From positions 1 to 5,568 of the forward strand of contig JASFVN010000298.1 of NCBI GenBank assembly GCA_050049805.1: a stretch of 5,568 bases of DNA, written 5' to 3'. The stretch's first letter is position 1. The number at the start of each line of letters is the position of its first letter. Positions 1 through 5,568 of this stretch are shown here, one piece after another. The position numbers and the translations under genes were made by a program. This DNA comes from JABDNZ01 sp050049805 (GTDB taxonomy: Bacteria; Gemmatimonadota; Gemmatimonadetes; Longimicrobiales; Gaopeijiaceae). The notes beneath the pieces were generated by a model. That model saw only the letters and a program-made list of their open reading frames with translations, was not told the origin of the DNA and did no database searches.

Positions 1-38
1 TAGACGTGTCGGATCCGGCTGTGGCCTTAGATTGATCC

Positions 39-1940
39 ATGCCCTTCGACATCGCCCACGACCCCGCCCTGGTACTGGCCCTTGCCCTGGCCGCCGGGAT
101 CATCTGCCAGATGCTGGCCCGGCACCTCCGGGTTCCCGGCATCGTCCTCCTCCTGGCCGCTGGCGTGCTCCTGGGCCCCGAGCTCTTGGGGGTCATCGAT
201 CCCGGATCCCTGGGCCACGCCATGCACGATGTGGTGGGGTTCGCTGTGGCGGTGATCCTCTTCGAGGGAGGGCTGAACGTTGATATCCGCCGCCTGAGGC
301 GGGAAGCTCTCTCGATTCGTCGCCTCCTGACCATCGGGGCGTTGGTCACCCTGCTAGGGGCGACGTTGGCAAGCCAATGGCTCCTGGAGTGGAGTTGGAG
401 TCTGGCCGTTCTCTTCGGATCCTTGGTCATCGTCACCGGCCCCACCGTCATCAACCCCCTTCTCCGACGCATTCGGGTGGACCGGTCTCTGGAGACCATC
501 CTGGAGGCCGAGGGGGTCTTCATCGACGCCATCGGCGCCATCCTGGCCATCGTAGCCCTGGAAGTGGTGGTCCAAGGACCCAATACCGAAAGCGTGGCCC
601 AGGGGCTCATGGGCCCGCCCCTGCGCCTGGGGGCAGGCGCCCTACTGGGCTTGGTGGGCGGCGGCGTACTGACCCTCCTCCTTCGGCCCCGGTTTCTGGT
701 GCCCGAAGGTATGCAGAACACCTTCAGCCTGGCCTGGGCCGTGGCCTTGTTTTTCGTAAGCAACGCCTTGGTGGAAGAGACGGGTATCGCCGCTGTCATC
801 GCAGCAGGCCTGGTGGTAGGCAACACCACCGCCGCTCCGCCCCTCCGGGAGCTGAAGGAGTTCAAGGAGCAACTGACGGTTCTTCTCATCGGGCTCCTTT
901 TCGTGCTCCTGGCTGCGGATGTGGCCGTAGGCGATATCCAAGCCCTTGGCACCGAAGGCATTGTGGTGGTGCTTCTGCTGATGCTGGTGATTCGGCCGCT
1001 GTCCGTAACTGCCAGCACCGTGGGCTCGGACCTCACCTGGCGTCAGAAGACCTTTCTTTCCTGGGTAGCGCCCCGGGGCATCGTGGCTGCGGCCATCAGC
1101 TCCCTCTTTGCCGACCGCCTTCAGGACGCGGGGATGGCCGGCGGCGAGGAGCTCCGGGCCATGGTATTCCTGGTGATCGGTGGCACGGTGGTCCTTCAGG
1201 GTGGCTCCGCCTCGTTTCTGGCCCGGGTCCTGGGCCTCCGCCGCCCCACCAACCAGGGCTATGCCGTCCTCGGAGCCCATGCCCTGGCTCGCCTTTTCGC
1301 CGTACGGCTTCAGGACTCCGGGGAAGAGGTTGTGATCCTCGACGCAAACCGTGACAGCACGGAAAAGGCCCAGGAGCAAGGACTCCGAGTGGTGTTCGGC
1401 AACGCTATCGAGGAACGGGCCATGCTTTCGGCCCAACTCGAATCGCGGCGAGGCATCGTGGGGCTCCTGGCCAACTCGGCTCAGAATATCCTCTTCGCTC
1501 GAGAGGGCCGAAAGGAGGGAGGGGCCCCCCGGGCATGGGTCGCCCTGCAACGGGGCCCCGGCACCCCAGAACCTGGGGCAGTGGAGGATACGGGGGCCCA
1601 CCTCCTTTTTGCCGGGCCCCAGGACATCGAGCTGTGGGCCGTCCGAATTCGGCGAGGTCTGACCCGGCTGGAGACTTGGGAATGGACCGGATCATCCGAC
1701 GGAGCTGCACCCGATACGGCGGCCCAGATTCCCCGGGAGAGCCGGAATCAACTCCTGCCCCTTCTCCTCCGCCGCGGAAGGAGGCCCCGGCTCATCGACG
1801 AAACCACCACCCTCAAAGAGGGCGATCAGGTGGAGTGGCTGGTTCTTGCCGAGGCCACGGATCCGGCTCATGAGCTTCTTCGGGGTCAAGGCTGGAGCTT
1901 TGTCGAGGAAGTCGGTGGGGTCTCAGGGGACGATTCGTGA
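39..1940 (+). CDS. CPA1-type Na+(K+)/H+ antiporter with C-terminal RCK-like domain
   Basis: A 633-residue integral inner-membrane protein that should exchange Na+ or K+ for H+ in pH and salt homeostasis. Residues about 10-400 are a run of hydrophobic segments, consistent with the 12-13 helices of the CPA1 (NhaP-like) fold. Visible family motifs are TGPTVINPLLRR (133-144), EAEGVFIDAIGAI (156-168, where Asp163 matches the transport aspartate and 'FID' replaces the classical 'FND'), an Arg in VIRP (317-320), and WVAPRGIVAAAISSLFA (342-358). Residues about 407-490 resemble a TrkA-N/RCK Rossmann domain (VVILDAN at 431-437, VVFGNAIEE at 451-459). Residues about 570-605 resemble an RCK-C domain. The dinucleotide glycine motif is degenerate (GAHALA). 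ATG 39 fits the family's N-terminus, although no strong Shine-Dalgarno is visible before it. The stop overlaps the next gene by 4 bases. Family is sure; ion specificity cannot be read from the sequence. Confidence 0.93.
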   Translation: MPFDIAHDPALVLALALAAGIICQMLARHLRVPGIVLLLAAGVLLGPELLGVIDPGSLGHAMHDVVGFAVAVILFEGGLNVDIRRLRREALSIRRLLTIGALVTLLGATLASQWLLEWSWSLAVLFGSLVIVTGPTVINPLLRRIRVDRSLETILEAEGVFIDAIGAILAIVALEVVVQGPNTESVAQGLMGPPLRLGAGALLGLVGGGVLTLLLRPRFLVPEGMQNTFSLAWAVALFFVSNALVEETGIAAVIAAGLVVGNTTAAPPLRELKEFKEQLTVLLIGLLFVLLAADVAVGDIQALGTEGIVVVLLLMLVIRPLSVTASTVGSDLTWRQKTFLSWVAPRGIVAAAISSLFADRLQDAGMAGGEELRAMVFLVIGGTVVLQGGSASFLARVLGLRRPTNQGYAVLGAHALARLFAVRLQDSGEEVVILDANRDSTEKAQEQGLRVVFGNAIEERAMLSAQLESRRGIVGLLANSAQNILFAREGRKEGGAPRAWVALQRGPGTPEPGAVEDTGAHLLFAGPQDIELWAVRIRRGLTRLETWEWTGSSDGAAPDTAAQIPRESRNQLLPLLLRRGRRPRLIDETTTLKEGDQVEWLVLAEATDPAHELLRGQGWSFVEEVGGVSGDDS

Positions 1941-2413
1941 GCGGGTCTACTGATGAAGGTGCCGAGCGCGTCAAACGCCTCCAGGCCGTGGCCCGGGTCC
2001 TGGACGATGCCGTGGAGGTGCCTCTGCTGGGGTTTCGCGTAGGCCTCGATCCTTTGCTGGGACTGATCCCCGGAGCCGGCGACGCTGTGAGCGCCACCTT
2101 TTCCGGCTGGATGGTGGTTACCGCCGCTCGTTTGGGCGCCACACCTGCCACCCTGGCACGAATGATCGTGAACTTGGGGCTGGATCTGCTCCTCGGGGCC
2201 TTACCTCTGCTGGGCGACATCTTCGACATCGCCTTCAAGGCGAACCGTAGGAATCTACGGATTGTGGAGAAGCAAGTCCTGGACCCCCATGGGACCCGGC
2301 GCCAAAGCCAGGCCCTGGTGGTTGGTGCATTTGTCGCAGTGGTGGGAGTGATCCTGGCCTTGCTTTCTTTGATCGCCTGGGTAGGGTCGGTGCTATTTGG
2401 TTCGGTCGTGTAA
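1937..2413 (+). CDS. DUF4112 domain-containing membrane protein
   Basis: A 158-residue protein of the DUF4112 family, whose function is unknown. The family signatures are the two similar proline/glycine-rich blocks GLDPLLGLIPGAGDAVS (36-52) and LGALPLLGDIFDIAFKANRRN (86-106), separated by a hydrophobic, amphipathic stretch. A clear transmembrane helix follows at about 127-155, ending close to the C-terminus. The first 25 residues are charged and probably cytoplasmic. The GTG start lies inside the GTGA overlap with the antiporter stop, and GGGGA at 1926-1930 provides a Shine-Dalgarno 6 bases upstream, so translation is probably coupled to the antiporter. The coupling hints at a shared membrane or ion-homeostasis context, but that is inference only. 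The length and both blocks look complete. Confidence 0.9.
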   Translation: MSGSTDEGAERVKRLQAVARVLDDAVEVPLLGFRVGLDPLLGLIPGAGDAVSATFSGWMVVTAARLGATPATLARMIVNLGLDLLLGALPLLGDIFDIAFKANRRNLRIVEKQVLDPHGTRRQSQALVVGAFVAVVGVILALLSLIAWVGSVLFGSVV

Positions 2414-2419
2414 GAATTC

Positions 2420-2426
2420 AGGAGGG
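2420..2426 (+). promoter_or_regulatory. Shine-Dalgarno for the EEP hydrolase
   Basis: AGGAGGG lies directly after the DUF4112 stop. It is 3-4 bases before GTG 2430 and about 12 bases before ATG 2439. It rules out the TTG at 2397 as the start, because that codon lies upstream of the site. It leaves GTG 2430 (spacing rather short) or ATG 2439 (spacing rather long) as the true start. Both give the same mature protein if the signal peptide is cleaved. Confidence 0.75.
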
Positions 2427-2429
2427 CCC

Positions 2430-3584
2430 GTGAAGACAATGCTTTCTCCAATCCTCTGGCGTGACTGCGCGCTACTTCTGGCCCTGGCGGCATTGAGCCT
2501 CTCGCCCTTGCACGGATTCCAGGAGGACCACCTCCGACTCATGACCTTCAACATTCGGTACGGAGCGGCGGACGACGGCGAGAATTCCTGGCCCCAACGC
2601 CGTTCCCTGGTGGCGGAGACCATTCGCCGGGAGTCCCCGGACGTTCTGGCCATTCAGGAAGCGTTGGCCTTTCAGCTGGAGGACCTCTCCGATGCCCTGG
2701 AGGGCTATCGGAAACTCGGCCAGCATCGTGATGGTGGGCTACAGGGGGAGTTCTCCGGCCTGTACGTGAGGACGGACAGGGTCCGAGTCCTGGACTGGGG
2801 CGAGTTCTGGCTCTCACCGGCTCCGGACTCCGTGGGATCCGTGGGCTGGGACGCGGCCCTGCCCAGGATGGCCGCCTGGGCAGACGTGGAGTGGATGGGG
2901 CGGAGTGGAGTTCTACGAGTTTACGGCACCCACTTCGATCACCGGGGAGCACAAGCCCGGGTGGAGAGTGCCCGCCTCTTGCTTGCCCATGCCGACGGGG
3001 GGCCCCCGGCCGTTTTCATGGGCGATTTCAACGCCCACGAGGAAACGGAGCCGATTCTGACGTTTCTGCGGAAGGGCTACCGATCCGCCGTCCTGGTACT
3101 CCATCCCGAGATCGGCCTGGGAACCTTCAACGGCTTCAGGGACTCCACGGGTGGACAGCGAATCGACCACATTCTCGTCGACCCGAGGCTGGAGATCGGT
3201 GCAGCGGCGATCCTCGCAACCGAAGGAGAAGAGGTCTGGTCCTCAGACCACTTTCCAGTCACGGCCACGCTGCCGGGGGGCCTGAGTCAAGCGCTTTACC
3301 TGGCAAAGGCTGGACTTGAAGGGCGGGAATCCGGAGATAGGATCCAGCCCCGCGTCGGGTATCAGTTGGTTCACGTCGGCCTCGGCCCATCCGTGCGGTG
3401 CGCTCACTACTCCTGGAGCCAGGGAATCGGTGACGGTGGCCCGCATCGTGATCTTCCCGAGGGGAGAGGAGAGGCTTACCGGGTCACCATTCTTGATTCT
3501 TCGGTCGGCTGCGTCCAACGGATGGATCTCCAGGAGCGGCTCGGGCTCCCGGTTCCGGAGGACCTCCAACTGCCTCCCCTGTGA
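2430..3584 (+). CDS. Endonuclease/exonuclease/phosphatase (EEP) family hydrolase, probably exported, with read-through tail
   Basis: A metal-dependent phosphohydrolase of the EEP (DNase I-like) superfamily; substrates in the family include nucleic acids, phospholipids and sugar phosphates, and none can be assigned here. Numbering from GTG 2430: a hydrophobic segment (about 13-24) followed by SPLHG looks like a signal peptide or anchor. The full catalytic set is then present: MTFNIRYG (38-45, Asn41), IQEA (75-78, metal-binding Glu77), GTHFDHRG (166-173, His168), GDFNAHEE (198-205, Asp199 and Asn201), RIDHILV (244-250) and SSDHFP (271-276, catalytic Asp273-His274). The domain is complete by about residue 282, near 3275. 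The frame nevertheless stays open for about 100 more residues, to TGA 3582-3584, and this tail is purely antisense to the facing oxidoreductase gene. The tail shows no family features. A native end near 3285, about 284 residues, would match typical family length. The first 850 bases are certain; the given 3' end is doubtful. Confidence 0.88.
   Translation: MKTMLSPILWRDCALLLALAALSLSPLHGFQEDHLRLMTFNIRYGAADDGENSWPQRRSLVAETIRRESPDVLAIQEALAFQLEDLSDALEGYRKLGQHRDGGLQGEFSGLYVRTDRVRVLDWGEFWLSPAPDSVGSVGWDAALPRMAAWADVEWMGRSGVLRVYGTHFDHRGAQARVESARLLLAHADGGPPAVFMGDFNAHEETEPILTFLRKGYRSAVLVLHPEIGLGTFNGFRDSTGGQRIDHILVDPRLEIGAAAILATEGEEVWSSDHFPVTATLPGGLSQALYLAKAGLEGRESGDRIQPRVGYQLVHVGLGPSVRCAHYSWSQGIGDGGPHRDLPEGRGEAYRVTILDSSVGCVQRMDLQERLGLPVPEDLQLPPL
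3243..3584. other. 342-base tail-to-tail overlap of two convergent open frames
   Basis: The hydrolase frame (plus) and the oxidoreductase frame (minus) overlap here. The conserved hydrolase domain ends near 3275 (SSDHFPVTATL). The conserved oxidoreductase domain ends near 3288-3303 (SSLCQVKRL), so the domains abut while only the tails cross. No intergenic space or terminator hairpin is visible. A G6 run lies at 3275-3280. Removing one G would end the hydrolase at TGA 3283-3285 with the tail LPGA, but would shift the oxidoreductase tail into a frame that stays open to 3077. A single-base change therefore cannot separate the two genes, which suggests that an intergenic stretch was lost. The overlap is seen directly; the cause is inference. 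Confidence 0.8.
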
Positions 3585-5312
3585 GTGGGTGTAGTTCCTG
3601 GTCCGGGCGCCAGAGGTGAGGACGAGGGGGTAGGAACGAGCTAACTCGGGTGCCGAGACCGGGCTCCAGTAGGGCTCCTGGTAGATGGGAAGACCGTCGT
3701 GCCCGGCCTTCTCCAGGATCGTAGAGACGAACTCGACCTTTCCGGTGGGAGTGCCGAATCCCGTCGCCAGGTAGCTTCGTTCGGGTGGGGCCTCCATCGG
3801 TAGCTCGAGAGGACCTCCGTCCTCGGGAAGATCTGCCAGCGAAAAGCCTGCCCCCTCCAGGCGCCGTTGGAAGCTTTGCCGAAGGCCTCCGTTCCAGAAA
3901 CTATCGTCCATTCCCATGGCTCGAGCCAGGTCGAAGACCAACTCGGAGTCACCGATGGCGTCTCCCCGAGGCTGGACCACAGGACGCCTGTGTTGGATTC
4001 GTCCGGTCCCTGAAACCACAAGTGCTTCCCGCTCAAGGTGTGTGGCAGCCGGGAAGAATACTGTGGCCAGGTCGGTGGTAGGACTCTCGAAGAAGTCACA
4101 AGCGGAAAAGAACTCCAGGGATCCCAGCGCATTTCGCAGACGTCTGGAGTTCGGCCACATCATCAGGTTCATACCGACGGAGAAAACTGCCCGGATCTCA
4201 CCAGCCTCGATGGACTCTGCCAGCCGCATCCCCTGGCCCTCGCCGTAATGGGCCGCAAAGACCGGGTGGTCATTGGATCCAACGGCCGGTCCAAGGGAGG
4301 ATACTTCGGCAGGGGGCAGGTCAACGCTGGATTCGATCAGCCTGTGTCCCCAAGGCCGGTTCCCTCCTTCCACGTCCAGGTTTCCGCAGATGGCCGGGAG
4401 CAGAAGGATGGCCCGGTGGTTCTGGAACCCGTTGGAGTGATGGGTGGTCGCACATGGCGAGATGGTTACCTGAGCCGGGCGGGAACGGGCATAGAGCGTC
4501 GACGCGGCCTCGATGGTCTCTGCCGGAATTCCGGTGATTCGTGCCGTCTCACCGGGTGTGAAACCTGATACGTAATTCCGAAAAGCCTCCGCCCCATGGG
4601 CGAACCGACCCAGGAAATCCTGATCCTCCAGCCCGTCCCGAAAGATCACGTGAGCCATCCCCAGGGCCAGGGCGCCATCGGTGCCGGGACGAGGCTGCAG
4701 GTGAATCTCGGCCCCTTCGGCCAGCGGCGTCCTACGGGGATCCACCACGATGGTAGGAACCTCGGGCGCATCGAGCAGAAGGTGATGCCGCTGGTAGGGC
4801 AGCCGACTCTCGGAGGGGTTTGCAGACCAGACCAACCGGCACCTGGTGGCGGGCGACGGACTCCGGGAGGGACCGAGGAAATAATCGTACTCCTTTCCCA
4901 GCGTCAGGGCGGCGGCGACGAAGCAGGAGCCGAAACAACAACTCGACTCGGTGAGATAGTGAGGCGATCCGAAACAGTGAGCGAAGCGTTGAAGGTAAGG
5001 CCTGACCTCCTTGGTGAAACCGACAACGAACGCGACGGCCTCGGGGCCGTGACGCCCCTGGAGCCTGGTCAGCTCTGAGCCGGCTACCGAGACGGCCTCC
5101 GCCCTGGGGACGATCCTCCATGTTTCCCGGGGCGTGGATCGGATGCGGGCATTCACCCATCTCAGGGAGCTCTCGCGCTGTTCCAGCATTCCCTCGGCCC
5201 GGACACAATCAGGATGGTCGATGGAGAGGATGTTCTCGCCCTCCGTCACCACCGTGATGGGACAGTCCTCGGTACACATGTAGCAGGTGGAGTGGACGGT
5301 CCGTGTGCACAC
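3243..5312 (-). CDS. Molybdopterin/tungstopterin oxidoreductase, DMSO-reductase superfamily, cytoplasmic
   Basis: A 689-residue Mo- or W-bis-pterin enzyme with one N-terminal [4Fe-4S] cluster. Cysteines are at C10, C13, C17 and probably C36, with Arg38 at the position of the usual 'CxK/R'. This C-X2-C-X3-C-X18-C spacing is shorter than the common X26-27. TESSCCFGSC...LTLG (121-139) is the metal-ligand loop. Counting back 13 residues from Gly139, as in formate dehydrogenase and NapA, gives C126 as the metal ligand, followed by Phe127 where formate dehydrogenases have His. Pterin-binding blocks are NPSESRLPYQ (165-174), VDPRRTPLAEGAEIHLQPRPGTDGALALG (190-218) and GNLDVEGGN (310-318). The molydop-binding C-terminal domain starts near LVLTSGARTRNYTHSQGR (563-580). 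No Tat signal is present. The GTG start is preceded by a Shine-Dalgarno; the next in-frame ATG (Met12) lies inside the cluster motif. No electron-transfer subunit lies nearby. Substrate unknown; the closest named relatives may be acetylene-hydratase-like or BisC-like. The last 15-17 residues are antisense to the hydrolase and look non-native. Confidence 0.93.
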   Translation of the reverse strand: MCTRTVHSTCYMCTEDCPITVVTEGENILSIDHPDCVRAEGMLEQRESSLRWVNARIRSTPRETWRIVPRAEAVSVAGSELTRLQGRHGPEAVAFVVGFTKEVRPYLQRFAHCFGSPHYLTESSCCFGSCFVAAALTLGKEYDYFLGPSRSPSPATRCRLVWSANPSESRLPYQRHHLLLDAPEVPTIVVDPRRTPLAEGAEIHLQPRPGTDGALALGMAHVIFRDGLEDQDFLGRFAHGAEAFRNYVSGFTPGETARITGIPAETIEAASTLYARSRPAQVTISPCATTHHSNGFQNHRAILLLPAICGNLDVEGGNRPWGHRLIESSVDLPPAEVSSLGPAVGSNDHPVFAAHYGEGQGMRLAESIEAGEIRAVFSVGMNLMMWPNSRRLRNALGSLEFFSACDFFESPTTDLATVFFPAATHLEREALVVSGTGRIQHRRPVVQPRGDAIGDSELVFDLARAMGMDDSFWNGGLRQSFQRRLEGAGFSLADLPEDGGPLELPMEAPPERSYLATGFGTPTGKVEFVSTILEKAGHDGLPIYQEPYWSPVSAPELARSYPLVLTSGARTRNYTHSQGRQLEVLRNREPEPLLEIHPLDAADRRIKNGDPVSLSSPLGKITMRATVTDSLAPGVVSAPHGWAEADVNQLIPDAGLDPISGFPPFKSSLCQVKRLTQAPRQRGRDWKVV

Positions 5313-5320
5313 GTGGGCTT

Positions 5321-5324
5321 CTCC
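5321..5324 (-). promoter_or_regulatory. Shine-Dalgarno for the oxidoreductase
   Basis: On the minus strand GGAG lies 8 bases before the GTG at 5312-5310, a normal spacing. It supports this GTG as the start. The in-frame upstream sequence reaches a stop (TGA, complement of 5367-5369) with no better start codon between. Confidence 0.65.
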
Positions 5325-5369
5325 GTGAAGGAGTGGGTCAAGAGGTTGATTTCCTTCCTGCCGGATTCA

Positions 5370-5385
5370 GAACATCAAGATGTTC
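5370..5385 (-). promoter_or_regulatory. GAACATC-AA-GATGTTC inverted repeat, candidate operator
   Basis: A perfect 7-base inverted repeat with a 2-base centre lies about 58-73 bases upstream of the oxidoreductase start. The 16-base symmetric site is the size of a binding site for a dimeric regulator, and the minus-strand half-site centre also reads CATCTT. A weak promoter match, TTGCCA (complement of 5400-5405), 17 bases, CATCTT (complement of 5377-5382), would place a -10 inside this repeat, so a bound regulator could block or assist polymerase. The repeat is seen directly; the regulatory role and the promoter are inference. It could alternatively form a short hairpin in a leader RNA. Confidence 0.35.
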
Positions 5386-5568
5386 CGGGGGAAGGTGGGT
5401 GGCAAACGGGGTAGGCAGATCAATGCCCTGCGATATGCATTGTCGGCAGATGCTCCGGCGGGATGGCCTCTTTCGTGGCATTCGGGCTCAATCAGGGGAG
5501 CCGGCCTCGGACGGTGGTATTCACCTACTAGTTGCAGTCTTCTGGTCTGCCCCCCGGAAGGTGAGTCA

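Larger units (their letters stand above)
5313..5568. other. Upstream region of the oxidoreductase gene, no convincing gene
   Basis: These 256 bases contain no open frame with recognisable protein features on either strand; the plus-strand frame crossing 5214-5414 is antisense to the oxidoreductase start. The stretch is rich in short G and C runs, including G5 near 5386-5390 and C6 near 5550-5555. It holds the inverted repeat at 5370-5385 and is most simply the promoter and leader region of the minus-strand gene. A gene further right, cut by the window edge, cannot be excluded. Confidence 0.6.

Noticed and set aside
377..1354. Long plus-strand open frame of 325 codons inside the antiporter gene
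   Set aside because: It is rich in Pro, Arg, Gly and His, as expected of an off-frame reading of high-GC coding DNA, has no domain motif, and the true frame has clear antiporter motifs.
642..1601. Minus-strand open frame of 319 codons
   Set aside because: It is antisense to the antiporter, with no recognisable fold or motif. Long antisense frames are common at this GC content.
2397..2429. TTG 2397 as the hydrolase start
   Set aside because: It lies inside the DUF4112 gene and upstream of the AGGAGGG ribosome site. Starting at 2430 or 2439 places the signal-like segment at the N-terminus.
1813..2493. Minus-strand open frame of 226 codons spanning three plus-strand genes
   Set aside because: It has a Ser/Arg/Pro-rich composition and no family motif, and it crosses three gene junctions whose plus-strand frames are well supported.
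4038..4568. Plus-strand open frame of 176 codons within the oxidoreductase region
   Set aside because: It is the antisense reading of the oxidoreductase, with no motif; other plus-strand frames between 3785 and 5414 are the same.
5335..5341. TTGACC on the minus strand as a -35 element
   Set aside because: A -10 at the correct spacing would fall at the start codon, and nothing there resembles TATAAT.
5370..5385. LexA/SOS box
   Set aside because: It has GAAC and GTTC halves, but the spacing is 8 bases rather than the 4 of the Gram-positive SOS box, and a DNA-damage role does not fit the downstream gene.
5520..5564. TCACCT / AGGTGA inverted repeat at the right edge
   Set aside because: Six bases with a 32-base spacer in GC-rich DNA is easily chance, and no U-tract follows to make it a terminator.

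Overview
This is a high-GC bacterial window holding four protein-coding genes and no RNA gene, mobile element or CRISPR array that I can recognise. Frequent C/G third codon positions, GTG starts with good Shine-Dalgarno sequences, and a probable signal peptide on one protein are consistent with a free-living, high-GC bacterium, perhaps of a Gemmatimonadota- or Acidobacteriota-like type. That placement is a guess, because no marker gene is present.

Layout. The plus strand carries a tight three-gene run. It starts with a CPA1-type sodium(or potassium)/proton antiporter with a C-terminal RCK-like regulatory region (39-1940). A small DUF4112 membrane protein follows (1937-2413, 4-base GTGA overlap). 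The third gene is an endonuclease/exonuclease/phosphatase (EEP) family hydrolase with a likely signal sequence (2430-3584). Facing it on the minus strand is one large gene (5312 to 3243) for a molybdopterin/tungstopterin oxidoreductase of the DMSO-reductase superfamily. The last 256 bases (5313-5568) have no convincing gene. They form the upstream region of the oxidoreductase and contain a clean GAACATC-AA-GATGTTC inverted repeat.

How the genes relate. The antiporter and DUF4112 genes are probably co-translated, and the hydrolase probably shares their transcript (16 bases between genes). I see no shared pathway linking these three, and nothing ties them to the oxidoreductase, which has no visible electron-transfer or chaperone partner here.

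The most notable point is the junction of the two converging genes. Their open frames overlap tail to tail by 342 bases, yet their conserved domains meet almost exactly without overlapping. A run of six G at 3275-3280 sits at the end of the hydrolase domain, and with one G fewer the hydrolase would stop at once (TGA 3283-3285). The oxidoreductase is also unusual: a compressed iron-sulfur motif, a predicted cysteine metal ligand, and no histidine where formate dehydrogenases have one. I see no strong evidence for a previously undescribed multi-gene system in this window.
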